Under the pieces are notes generated by a model, which worked only from the letters and a program-made list of their open reading frames with translations, did not search any database and was not told where the DNA came from. Below, piece after piece: positions 21,066 to 32,250 of a DNA stretch of 64,000 nucleotides. Origin of the DNA: Alligator mississippiensis (Eukaryota; Chordata; Crocodylia; Alligatoridae); contig NC_081828.1 in the NCBI RefSeq assembly GCF_030867095.1, positions 3,115,001-3,179,000 on the forward strand, given 5' to 3'. Both the position numbers and the translations under genes were made by a program. Every line of letters begins with the position of its first letter. Position 1 is the stretch's first letter.

Positions 21066-22754
21066 GAGGCTGAGTAGATCTCACCTTGATCCTAGTTTGA
21101 AGCCGGTTTTCTCCAGCGTCTTGTTAGTAGGGTGGGTGGAAAGAGCGTTACGTCCTCAGGAGCCAGACCGGCGCTCCGGCAGGGACCCGGGAACGTCGTG
21201 TTGTAGCAAGGCCGGCCCTTGTAGCCGTGCAGGACACAGAGGGGCTCCGTGATTCGGGAGAGAAGTCGTGTACGGCTGCAGGGACCCGGGACTCTGGCCT
21301 GTGCCCCAAGTGCACCCCAGAGCAGGAAGAAAACGGAGGCAGGGAAAGGTGCCGGTGCTGTTTTGCCTAGGCTGGGCGTCTTCTTGTGCTAAATAAAGTA
21401 CAGGGTACTCACAGGAGTCTGAAACCCTCGCATGGGCTGGGTCCGTCTGCTGCTGCTCTTGCACGTCCTTCAAGTGGTAAACGGTGAAGACAGAGAGCCT
21501 GCCCGGCAGGGCTCTGGGAACGGGTTGCTGAAGCGGGCCGCTGGGCTGGGGTCCCTGCTTTGTGAAGGGGTAACAGGCAGAGAGCAAGGGGACTGTCCTG
21601 GAGCCGGCCTGGACTCGGGAAGCTGAAAGCACCCAGCCTGTGCCCATGTCCAGTGAATGGGCAAGACCAGAAAGGGTGTTTGGCCAGTCTCCAAGCTGGC
21701 CCGTGCTGCCCCTGCTCAAGTCGTCTCACCCGGGTCTGGTGGTCTCCGTTGCCTGGCCTAGATGCGTGCAATGCAACGCTGCTGTGAGCTGCTAAATAGC
21801 GGTGTGGAGTCCTGAGAAGTTTGCTCTTCTGGCATTTGTTCGTGTGATCGTGGGCCCTGCCTGGCCAGCCTCCGAGTGAACGTCTCGGGCTGGGACGAGC
21901 GCTGCGCCGGCGCCAGCGCCAGGAGTCGCAGAGAGCGGCGCCCGGCTGCATTGCCCATGTACACCGCACGCTTCCCGGAGAGGGCTGAACGCCCGTCCCA
22001 AACCGAAACAGCCCCCGCCCCCCTCCTTGACACGGGCCCCGAAATACCTGAGTCTGCCCGCTCGAGTGAATGCAGCCGGTGCTCCTGGGAGGTGTGCACA
22101 CGACCCACTGGAGGCCAGCTCCAAGCTAATTGGTGTTTTACCAGATCAAAGGCCCCGGCCCGCTTAATGAAGAATTTGGCTTTCCTTGGCACTGAGCGAT
22201 CGTTGGGTGTCTGGAGACGCCGCGGCGGTAACGCAGGGAGAAGCCAGGCACGGGCGGGGGTGTCTGAAGCCGGCCGCGCTGAGATGGGAAGTGTCCGAGA
22301 GCTGAGGGCACGACTCGTTCCTCCTCCCCGCTTCTTCCAGCAGAGGTGGAAACGTGGGCCGTGTCTCCAGCGGGTCCCGCCAGCTCCGCGTGGAAGCGAT
22401 GCGCATGGGTAGGGGCAGGAGGAGCAGCGTGGGGACCCTTGGCTAACCTCCGAAGTTTTAACATATGGGGCGTGAAGCTCTTCTCCGGCACCCAGAGAGG
22501 TTAGAAGGCGATAAATCTCGGTGGTGCTGGTGCTCCACAGGATAGACACAGTCTAAGTTGCACTTGTGTCTTTGCTTCCCAGCCGGTCTTTGTCCCTGCG
22601 AGGGCTGGTAGCACATTTAAAACATGGAAGGGGCGGTTTGGCTTCTAAGGGTGCCCGCCAGCTGGTGCTGGCCGTATCCTTCCTTTTCTCAGGCCTCCGT
22701 GGAAAGCAAAGCCATCTCGCCTTCACTCCTCGCAGGGCACGGATGCTGTGCACT
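21066..22754. other. No gene seen
   Basis: GC-rich. Overlapping open frames on both strands (up to 263 codons at 21758-22549 minus) show no domain. Confidence 0.5.
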
Positions 22755-22980
22755 CATCACAATCACAGAAAACGAGGGTTGAAGGGACCTCAGGAGCCGT
22801 CTAGTCCAAGCAGGACCAACCTCAGCTACAGCATCCCGCACAAGGGTTTGGCGAGCCGGTCCTTAAAAACCTCCAAGGATGGAGACTGCACCACCTCCCT
22901 GGGTGCCCTGCTCCAGTGCTGCTCCACCCTCCTCACGAGAGGTTAGATATCAGGAAAACTAAACCTCCCTTGCTGTACTG
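22755..22980 (-). mobile_element. CR1 LINE 3' end
   Basis: Read leftwards this is a CR1 3' end. On the plus strand AATCACAGAAAACGAGGGTT, GGGACCTCAGGAGCC, CCAAGCAGGACCAACC and AAAACCTCCAAGGATGGAGA occur in the expected reverse order, ending near CTAAACCTCCCTTGCTG. Confidence 0.92.
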
Positions 22981-22984
22981 CTGA

Positions 22985-23070
22985 GGCTGTTGTGCAGAAG
23001 AGGAAACTGAGGCACAAAGCTGGCAAGCAATAGGGGCTCCCGGCCTCGAACGCGGATGGCACCTGTCAGA
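22985..23070 (-). mobile_element. MIR-type SINE fragment (reverse)
   Basis: GAAGAGGAAACTGAGGCACA followed by AAGCTGGCAAG and CGGCCTCGAACGCGGATGGC is the reverse-oriented MIR core. It lies directly beside the CR1 copy. Confidence 0.75.
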
Positions 23071-26000
23071 CGGTGCCATTCGGACCCTGACACCAAGCAG
23101 CGGGAGAGTTCCCCGTGGCAAGTAATCGTGCAACCTGGGCGAGCGTCCGCGGGTTCCCCTCCTCCTCCTGCTCGCGTGCAGATCCCCCGCTGCCCCTAGA
23201 CCAGTATGGGATTGTTCCCGTGCTCCCCATCCCCATTCTGGAGAGCTTTGGGCCACTGGTCTTTGATTTCAGACCTGATCGAAGCTTCTGGCTTTCCAGA
23301 TATCCTTAGGACTAGCCTATGCCATGACATCTCCGCTGGCGTGCTCCCACCTGCCCCCACGTGCGTTCGCCACCCGAGTCCGTAGGCACTCTTCAAACCC
23401 AGAAATGCACCAATAAGGCTGCTCTGGACTCGCCCTCAGCTCCCGCTCTCAACCCCTCGCTCTCGGCCAGGCCTGGGGACAAGCCCAGCCTGGCTTGCTA
23501 GCAGACCTCTGGGTTTTGGGGCAGTCCTCACCAAGCCTCCCTGTCTGAGCGTAGACCAGCCTGTTGTGTCCCCCCATCAATGCCTGGGCCCTTCCCTGAA
23601 ACGTTGGGCCAGTTTGGCTGCAAACGATTGTGTCGTAAGTAGTTGGACAAACCGTCATGCCAGCTCCACGTGCAGCCTGGCTCTGCTTGGCCAGCCGTAC
23701 CCAGCGACCTGGCTGGGACGCGGACACTGCCTTAGCGGGGAAGACCGCTCACTTCAACTCTGCCACGTTTCGGCCGTTCTTGCTCCCGCTGGAGCTGACG
23801 GCACGGCTCTTGGGGCGCTTGTACACGTGACGGCACGCGCTGCAGGATCACGATCCCCGAGCCAGTGTGCGCGCCTAACCTTCCCGCTGAACACGGCACA
23901 TCTCTCCCAGCCCGTCGATTGCTTAAAGATGCCCAGCTTCCCGGCACGGTTTGCAAACAGTGCAGCCACGAGGAGGGATTTGGAGACGGTTGGCACCATT
24001 TCAACAGAAGGTTTTTCTTTGGGAAAGCCTGATTTGTGAAAAGGGGGAATTTTCCCCCAGAAGAGAGCAGTTTCAACAATTTTTTCCCCCCCAAAACCAA
24101 CACAAACCAAATAAAACAGCAGCCCGCCCAACCGGCCAAGCAAATGAGCCTGGATTTTTTTTTAATTTTTTTTTTTGTGACATGGTTTAAATATTTTTGC
24201 AACATGAACAATTCCCCATGTGAAGCGTTTCTTTGTTTTCAGACTGGAAGCTAATTCTGTCCTACATTTTTGTTTTTTAAATGGCCAAAATAGAAACAGC
24301 ACTTTCCAGAGTGATGCAACCAGAGATTGATGCCATTTTTGTGGCATGGGGAGCAACGATTCCCAGCCTGGCTCGAGAAGGAGGGAAGCATATGAGGATG
24401 ACCTTGGTGCCCTGTGGGGGGAGAAGCTGGCATCTAGTCCGCAAAACCAGGAGCGTTTTGTTCTCTGCGCCAGCTGGAGTGGTGCAGGCTGGTTATGAGG
24501 AGTGGTGTGGCACTAACGCCATGCAGCGCCCCGATGCCTGTTGGATGAAATTACGTGCATCGCCCGTCTCCAGGTGTGCTGGGAGCCTGCCTTTATCTCA
24601 GGATGGCTGAAAGACTTTCAAAGCATCTGGAAATCCTGCTCGTGCCAATGGTCACACAATTGCAGTGCAAGAAAGGGCAAAAACCGTGGCGTGTACAAAG
24701 GCCCCTGGAGGCAAGCAGTTGCCATTTGCCTTTGCATTTGGGTAGCAGCAGGGCAGATGTCTTGCTGTCTGGTTTTCCCCCCTCCTTCCAGTCCGGCTGG
24801 TTTGAACCACAAGGAAAAAGAGAGTTGGGGGCTCAGACTTGACGGCCCCGTTGCAATTGGGAGCTGACCTCTGGCTAGCAGGAGAAGGCTGCAGGCCTGG
24901 GGCCAGCATGTCACGGCTCTCGGTGCTGCTGGGAGACGAATCCCAGCAAGAAGTGCCGGGCACGGAGAGCCAGCACGGCCTGGGAAGGGGTCGGAGCAGA
25001 GCGCCAACATGGCTGGGCTCTTCTGCTCTCGCTTTCCCCGCGTTGTGAGCCGGCCTCGGGCGCAGGAGAGAGCTCTCTGGGGGCCCGTGGGCAAGGTTAG
25101 TCTCATGGTCACTTGGTTTCCAGCCTGTAGGACGGGTAGCATTCCTGCCCGCCCTCGCTGGGTACCACGAGGGGAAATGCCCTGTCGGGGGCCGGCTGCG
25201 ATGACGATGCCCGTATTGTTTGGACCACGTGCCATCACCTTGCTCCACGTGGCGGGGGGCGAGGGGGAGCCCAAGCCCGTCTTCCCTCGCGCCGTTCAGT
25301 GGGAAAGGCCGTTCTCGTGTCCTAACCGACAGCCTCCCCCACCGGCTTCCCCGGTTGCCAGGTTTGGGGGTTGACGTCAGATGCTTTCATGTTAATTGGC
25401 GGAGTGACTTATTTTTCTTTGTAATGGGATCCAGGCAGGGAAAAGCAAGCGCAGCTGTGCCGAGTCCACTGGCTTTTCCAGTCATTCATTAAAAAAAAAA
25501 AATCAGGAGGTCAAAAACCAGAATTCATCTGGAAAGCGCTCGAGCGAGCGCCGCTACGCCGCTCTCGTTGCAGGTCCCGAACCCTCCTCTCGTACTCCGG
25601 TGCTGTTGTCCGCTCCGGCCCGGCGCCGATCCTATCTGGAAGGCAAATGTCCAGCCCGATGGACACAGGCAAAATTCTGATTATAAATGCCCAAAATGGG
25701 TAATTCTGCCTTTTCTTCTGCGGGGGGAGCGCTGCCCCTCAGGGGGCTGAGGAGGACACGGGGTCTTGCTCACGTTTAACACTCCCAGCCCAGCAAGACG
25801 GCTCAATTATTGCCTCTTAAGCTATTCCACCAGCTCCTACTTGGCTCGGTCTTGCTTTCAACGAGGTGCTTGCACGCTAGGCTGGGCCATTTGCTGGGTA
25901 GACACGTGTCCTCGCGCCTTGCTTCCCTGCCTGTTGAACGAAGGTAGCGGCACTTTGCAGCCCCCTCGCGGGGGTCAGGTCGCTAACGGCTCTGCCGAGG

Positions 26001-26499
26001 GACTGCTGTATCGATCGAGGGATAGAAAGTGCTCGTCTGTGCTGCGCCCTTACGCTGCCTATCCGGGGTAAATTGACTGGAAGAAGCTATTCTGAGAGAG
26101 CTCCCTGCGCGCACGGCGATCGGACCGCACAATGATCGCTCGGGCGTGGAAGCAGACCGGTCACTCGGGCGCGAAGGGACCTCGGCCGCACCGCTTCCAT
26201 CACCAGCGCCAGGCGGACGAGGCCTGCACCTTGCCTGGTTTCCAGTGAAGCAGCAAGGCTTTGGGATTTTTTTGCGGATCATTAAACGTGTGGCCGTGCT
26301 GTTTCTCTCCCCCTCCGGCAACGACACGCGGCAGCCAAAATGAAAAGAGGGTTTAAGAAAACAGCCTGATCGATAAGTCGGATCGACGGAGACGTTTCCG
26401 AACTGACCCACCCAGCGGGGCACGGCCAGCGGGCAGACTCGGGAGCAAACGGACGTCTCCGCTCCGGGAGGGCAGAAGGGGTTTTTTTCCACCCCTCCT
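23071..26499. other. No gene seen; contains AT-rich stretches
   Basis: AT-rich stretches occur at about 24045-24300 (T9 and T11 runs near 24157-24175) and 25380-25505 (A13 run). The 17-mer GCCATTTTTGTGGCATG at 24332-24348 is shared with 8762-8778, which hints at a dispersed element. No coding exon, RNA gene or CR1 copy was recognised. Confidence 0.5.
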
Positions 26500-26725
26500 T
26501 CGCCTCCCCGTTGTTTGCTACTTTTTCTTTTCAAGTTAAAAAAGAAAGGGAAAAAAAAAACCCCTTCAGACATGATGTGCCAAAGGAACAGGCGCGTTTT
26601 CTCCCACTGTGTTATGAAGAGCTCCAGCCTGGAGGCACAGACTAATAAACAGATAATAAGAGCGAGCCGGGCTGGGGCTGATTTTCATAACATCCATTTA
26701 CTTTTCTATAAATGTTGCATGTGTC
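26500..26725. promoter_or_regulatory. AT-richer island, candidate conserved noncoding element
   Basis: Nonrepetitive lower-GC sequence following an A/T-rich tract. It includes GACTAATAAACAGATAATAA and TTTTCATAACATCCATTTAC then TTTTCTATAAATGTTGCATG. No open frame or repeat explains it. Confidence 0.28.
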
Positions 26726-26890
26726 CGCAGGGGCCGGGAGAGATGGACGAGGACGGCAGCCCGGGAGTCTTCGGTGGTTGTTCGTGCGGAGATGTCCCCG
26801 TGTGCGGAGGGGCACGGCGCCAGCGCCTCCCCTGAGTTCGCTTCCAGTGTTAGCCTTTGCCCACTGCAAAACCCGGCGGGTCCGGAGCAA

Positions 26891-26913
26891 GGGTTAGGGT
26901 TAGGGTTAGGGGG
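26891..26913 (+). repeat. Short interstitial telomeric repeat
   Basis: Three perfect GGGTTA units followed by GGGGG. This is the vertebrate telomere sequence inside otherwise unique GC-rich DNA. Confidence 0.9.
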
Positions 26914-28594
26914 CTCTCAGTAAGGAGGGATGAAAATAGGAGATGAGCGGGACGGATCCTGCCTGGAGCCGCGTGTCCTGCCAGCTCTGGGATGGGTTTT
27001 ATTCCATCTCCTGCGGGGTTGGTGTGTTTGTACCGAGCACCAGGACTACGGTGCTCTGCAAGAGCCCAGGGAAGGAGCCCCCGGCCCTGGGGGGCTTTCT
27101 CTAGTCCCACAAGAAGCAGCCCTGGAAATCTCTCTTCTTGCAAAGCCCCTTTTGACTCCGAAGCCAAACGCTGGAACGAAGCCCCCGCGGACGGCGGGCC
27201 CCCGTGCCAACCTCCTCCCACCAGTCTCCGCCTCGTGATGGGACGGGAGCGAGCTGCAGGGGCGATGGCTGGGCCTTGCGATACGCTTGGCGATGCTCGA
27301 GGCACGTCGCGTCAAAGCCCCGTGCTCGTTAAGGCGCTGGGATAATTTGGGTCCTCCAATGACCCCCGACGTTCCCTTATTTTTAGACCCAGAACCGCCA
27401 CGCTCAGGGCACCTCGGGGCTGATTTCCCACCCGAGTTTGCACGCTGCTGGCAGAGGACGGTGCCGTGCTCCTGCACTTTGGCTGCAGGTGAGAGCAAGG
27501 TGAGACACACCCCCCCTTGCACACGCGCGCACACTCCCCTTGGGACGGTGACGCTGGAGCAAGACAGCTTCCTGCCTTTGCAAAACCCTGCCCGGCAGAG
27601 AGGAGGCTGGAGCAGCACGGTCCTCCCCGACGCAGCTTTCTGCCCGTCCGTAGCAGCAGAGCGCGTGTCCCACGACGAGGGCAGCTGGTTTCCTCGGGCG
27701 CCGTGTCTGGTTTCCAGCGAGGAACCACGAGGGCCTCGTGTCCCAGCCGGCTCACCCGAGGCCGGAGAAGGACTTGCCTCCGTGCCAGCTGGTGAGTCAG
27801 GCTCTCGGTCTCCAGGCTTGTCCCGGCGGCGCCTCCCCGTGCCCCGCTCTGACCTTTGCACCGCGGCCTGCTGCAAGCTGACCCGCGAGACCCGGGGCCC
27901 GGCGGCAGGGATCTGTGCAGACGCAGCTGCGGCAAAGCCGTGTCCACGCCGGGATGCCGATGCCTTGCTGCTCCGAAAGCTCAGGCCTTTTCCCTCTTCA
28001 GCCCGGAGGAGTCTCCCGCAGCGGGCCGCAGCGCGGGGCCCACGTGCTGCGGGGAAGCGGTCCCCGTCCCACCGGCAAGGGGCAGGGCGTGCAGCTCATC
28101 CCCGTGCTCCAGGAGGCACGTGAAAGCCCTCTGCTTTTCCTTGCTGTCCTGCCTTCCCAGCCCCGTGCCGCGCTGCCCCGTCCACCGGGACTTCGCCTCT
28201 TCCAGACCCCTGCCAGTGCCAGCCTCAGTGTTCCCGTCTGCCTGCGCCCATTGAGCGCTGCCCCGCATACAGCTCAGGCCTCCACTCCCCCGGGGCTGTC
28301 TCGCCACAGGCTTCAGATGGGTCTAAATTGGCTTCTTGCGGGGGCCATGGGGTGGGTGTCGGTGCCTTCTGGCCGGAGGAACGCTTTCCACGCGTGGCTG
28401 CCGGGGACGCCGTGGTACGTGGGCCGGCGACGCTTGGGGAGGGTCGGGCAGCTGGGGAGGGCACGGCCGCATCTTGCAGGGCGTTCGGGCCATTGGGAAG
28501 CTTGGAGAAAACCCTTCCCTTCCTGGAGGGACGGAGACAGACGGACGCGGTCAGATCAGCGCTGGGCAGGCAGGTGGAGGCACTCGCCTCTTCT
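26914..28594. other. CpG-rich tract, no gene seen
   Basis: Long open frames on both strands overlap at 27046-28123 (276 codons minus, 278 codons plus) and show no domain, as expected of GC-rich noncoding DNA. A first exon or CpG island cannot be excluded by eye. Confidence 0.45.
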
Positions 28595-28772
28595 GGCCCG
28601 GATGATCCTCAAGGTGCCTTCTGGATCTATAATCCTTCTGCAGGGACCTTACAGATCGTGGGGAAACGGGAAGGTTTCTAGCCCCTCGTATAGTTGGGGC
28701 TGGCCCTGCTTGGAGCAGGGGTTGGACTCGATGCGACTCCTGAGGTCCCTTCAACCATCATTATCCATGATT
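28595..28772 (+). mobile_element. CR1 LINE 3' end
   Basis: The terminal CR1 motifs GTTGGGGCTGGCCCTGCTTG, GAGCAGGGGTTGGACTCGAT and AGGTCCCTTCAACCATCATT are clear. The upstream part is diverged. Noncoding. Confidence 0.88.
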
Positions 28773-29069
28773 CTTGCTTGGAAAATGTGACCCCCGTGAA
28801 GAAAAATGTTTAAAGGTTCATGATTTTCATCTGACTCTCACCACGAGTCGTGGCTTTCGAGCGAGGGGGGCGAGGGTACGCCGGTGCCGTCGGGATGGCC
28901 GTGTTGCCGATCGTATTTGCATCGAGAGCTCAGAGGAAGTCAAGGCCGAGGGCCTGTAATGCCTCAGCCTCCGGCGCGGCGGTCCAAGGACCGCCAGGGA
29001 GTTTTGCAAGCATTGTCCCGTACAGGAGGCCTGGCTACGGGATACTCGCTGCAGACTAGATGCGTTTGC

Positions 29070-29172
29070 AGAAATGAGGGTGGAAGGGAGCTCGGGGGTC
29101 ACATCCAGCCCAACCCCTGCCCCAAACGTATCCTCCCGGCCATTTCATTGCCCTCCGCTGGACTCTCTGGGA
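29070..29172 (-). mobile_element. CR1 3' end with internal deletion
   Basis: The left part (AATGAGGGTGGAAGGGAGCT, GTCACATCCAGCCCAACCCC) is the CR1 3' terminus read leftwards. It joins directly to CATTGCCCTCCGCTGGACTC, normally several hundred bases further into the element, so the middle is missing. Confidence 0.8.
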
Positions 29173-30649
29173 CCATCGTGGGGGAGCTCGTGTGCCGTCT
29201 TGCTGTCTCCTCGTGTGCCTTTGGCAGAGAGGGGGTGCCGCAACGCGCCCGGCAGTGCCAGCTCCCGGCCCTCCGACATCCGGCACCGGAGGCCGACTTC
29301 GAAGGCAGAAATGCTCTCGGCTGGGGCTTGCTTCTGGGCCACGAAGCCGGTGTGACAGCCCGCGCGGAGCAGGTGTTCGTCCTCGGGACGTGGCTGCAGA
29401 GATCGCTGCGGCCGCGTCTCCCTCCCGCCCTGGCTCTCCGTTCTCCATCTGGCACGAGCTGCTTGCCATCGCTCTCCAGCGCCAGCCCGCAAGGTCGCGT
29501 CGTCCGGCCTGGGGTCTCCCCGCGGGGCTGCAAACTGGGCGGTGACACGAATTACAGCTCATCTGCCGGCAGATTTTCAGACCCGGTCCCTTGAGGTCGT
29601 AGCCCGTGACCGTGCCTGCTCGGTGCTGTGATCCGTGTTGGTTCTTGCCGTCTTCATTATCTCCAGCAAGTCGGAGTCAAACAGTTAAGTTATTCCCGGG
29701 GTGTGAAACCCCCCAAAAGTCCACGCTTGATTAGGCCGAACCCTGCCGGGATCGTCTCCTGATTGCAAAGTGGATAATGCATGCCCTGAATAGCGAGATC
29801 TTGCTATTGGGAGGACAGGTGAAAGACCCCAGAGCCCGTCGAACTGTGCAGGCGACTCCTGGCCCGACCAGGACTGCACCTGCACCTTTTATCCAGCCCC
29901 TTCTTGCTCTCCGGTGACGGCAGTGGGGGGGCTTCTGCCCACGGCGTCTGCCTGAGCCCGTCCCCCCGACCCTGCCGGCGCCCCCAAATCCTCAGCTGCC
30001 GCGCCGGCGCCACGTGTCCCCGACGCCACGCCGAGGGACGTTCGGGCGGGTGGAAGATAGGGTTAACCGCAACGCGAAGGGAGAGAAATCCAGCGGAAAG
30101 GAGAAACCTGAACGCCTTTCTCCCCTCCCTGCCGGAGCAATTAGTCAGAGCCCAGCAGGTGATTTATCATTATAAAAAAGGCAGCAGAAAATTGGCTCGC
30201 GGCGAGTCAGAGCCACGCGGTCACGCTGCCGCCTGTCCGTCCCCGGGAACGATGTCACCTGGCGGCCGGAGCCAGGACGGTGGGGGCTTGGCTGGGCCGG
30301 TTTTACGTCCACCCCGGCAAAGCCCTTCCCCGAGTCCGGCTGAGTCGACCAGGCCACGAGCTCATTGCAAGCTGCGCACGTGGCAGCCTCCACGGCGATT
30401 CCCGCGCGGCCCTGTGTCCTTCCAGCGGCGTTAGGCAGTAGGCCTCCTTGGTGTTTGCAAGCCCGTGGCTTTCCGTCTCCCGTTGCATTGCTGCCGCATT
30501 GATCAGTGGTGGCGCGGCGCCGTGCGCGGATACCTGGGAAGGGCGTCCCGAGATGCTGGAGCCTCTGGGACGACCGCAGGACTTTGCTTCAGCAAATCCG
30601 GCTACCTGGGCTGGGCTCGGCTATGAGTTAAACGCTCCGGCTTGTTGCA
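29173..30649. other. No gene seen; small AT-rich patch
   Basis: Mostly GC-rich with composition-driven open frames. A small AT-rich patch at 30135-30185 reads GTGATTTATCATTATAAAAA, with a TATAAAA string that could be a TATA-like site. No downstream exon was recognised. Confidence 0.45.
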
Positions 30650-30725
30650 CTGAGCCGCCACGTGCCCTTGGGCAAGCCGCCACCTCTCTCTCTGCCGCAG
30701 TTTCCCCTCTCGCCCTCTGCCGTCT
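30650..30725 (+). mobile_element. MIR-type SINE fragment
   Basis: CCGCCACGTGCCCTTGGGCA followed by AGCCGCCACCTCTC and GCCGCAGTTTCCCC resembles the MIR core (GTGACCTTGGGCAAG then CTCAGTTTCC). Diverged. Confidence 0.55.
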
Positions 30726-31589
30726 CCCCTGATTAGACTGAAGCTCGGTGGGCCGGGTGCTGCGATGATGGACTCGTCCCTGCGGCTCCTGGTGACCCAG
30801 CGGTGAAAACCCCCCTGGCACTGGGCAGATAGAGGGGCATCGCGGAGCAGGGCAAGTGCCAGCCTCCATCCGTTTCCAGGGCTGCATTTGTCTCCAGACC
30901 TGGCACTGTGCAGTTGCCCGGCGGAGAGGGTGGTGGCCAGGCTGGGGGCAGGAGGGAGGCAGAAGCCGGCGGCTGGGGGTAGATTCACGCCACGGCCCAG
31001 GGCCGCCACTCGTACAGCCCCGTTCCTCCCCACGTCTCCTGCTTCCCTCCATCTTGCCGTGCTCACTGGTGGACGCAGGGTGGTTTTCTCCCTCTGCAAG
31101 CCACGGCGTGCTTGCTTTGAGCTGCCCGTGCCTATCCTTTGCTCGCCCTCCCCCTGTTATTCCTTACCCCAAGGCCTGGGGGAGCGGCTACGGGCGCCAC
31201 AATGGGGCACGGCCTCTGCGCCGGGTGCGGATCGTCCTTCCCCGTCTCTGACATGTCCCGAGTGGCGCGTGTCTGCGGGCCTGGTGTGTGCCGGTTGGCG
31301 CAGGACCGTCTTGCACACTTGCAATTGTGCTGGCCACGTCCGGAGGGGCACGACTGGAAGAGGCCAGTATTCCTGGAAGGTCTGGCTGCGTGCCTAGCCA
31401 TCCTGGGTGCATTTCTGGTGCTGCCCCCCTCCCCGGTTCGCCTTCGAGTCCCACGCGTTGTCTTGCGAGGAGGGCCAGGATGGAAAGACTCCTTCCCCGG
31501 ACCTCGCCTGCTTCTCTCGCTCGCTCATGGCGTGACCCCCGGGCCACGGCTGGAGCCCTGAGCTGGGACTTGCAAGTCCCGTGGTCTGT
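30726..31589. other. No gene seen
   Basis: GC-rich with overlapping open frames and no recognised domain. Confidence 0.5.
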
Positions 31590-31690
31590 TTGCAGCTCTG
31601 CCAGGCATCCTTGCAGTGTCACCGTGTGCCTCAGCTTCCCCTCCTGTAAAATGGAGCTAATATTGAGCTTCTTAGTCAAGCACTCTGGAC
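31590..31690 (+). mobile_element. MIR-type SINE 3' part
   Basis: TGTGCCTCAGCTTCCCCTCC and TGTAAAATGGAGCTAATATT are the well-known 3' portion of MIR. The 5' half is weak. Confidence 0.75.
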
Positions 31691-31834
31691 CCTACTGATG
31701 CCACGTGCTGTGTAAGGGGTCGGCACGGGTAGGACTCTTTATTACGTTTCTGGGCTTTCTCCAGACTGCACGCGCTTGAAATGGCTCCTAGGTGTCTGCC
31801 CAGCTCTCCCCAGCCCAGCCCCAGGGAGGCACTG

Positions 31835-31960
31835 GTGCGGGTCACCCAGAGAGGTGGTGGCATCTCCTTCCTTGGAGGTTTTGAAGACCTGGGTAGACAA
31901 AACAGGGTCCTGCAGAGGTTGGAGGTTGTCCCACCTTGGCACTGAGGAAACACGGGCACG
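31835..31960 (+). mobile_element. CR1 fragment near 3' end
   Basis: CCCAGAGAGGTGGTGGCATC, TCCTTGGAGGTTTTGAAGAC and CTGGGTAGACAAAACAGGGT match the CR1 segment just upstream of the 3' end. The terminal part is missing. Confidence 0.8.
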
Positions 31961-32089
31961 GCACCTCGAGGAAAGCTCAGGCCGTGTCGCTTTGTGCATT
32001 GTTTCAGAGAGACCTGGAAATATTGGAGGATTGGCCCAAAAGGACCTCGTGTTGCCCTGCTATGGAAGAAGACACCCCCCCCCCCCCCA

Positions 32090-32250
32090 GTCCAGACCAG
32101 TCTGACCAGGGGGGAAGTCCCTTTCTGCCCCCAACGCAGCACTGGTCTGACCCAGAGTGGAGGGGCACGACCCTCCAGCCAGGACCCTGCGGGGTTGGCG
32201 CCGGCGGGAGCCCTGTCCCATCCCCAGCCCGGGCAGCGCCTCTGGGGAAG
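32090..32250 (-). mobile_element. CR1/L3-like 3' end, second subfamily (reverse)
   Basis: The reverse complement contains CCAACCCCGCAGGGTCCTGG and CTGGAGGGTC, and the plus-strand copy at 49230-49667 has the same phrases in the same order. A C14 run (32075-32088) sits at its left edge. Confidence 0.65.

Noticed and set aside
27046..28123. Pair of overlapping frames of about 277 codons on opposite strands
   Set aside because: Symmetric long frames on both strands indicate a shortage of stop codons, not coding.
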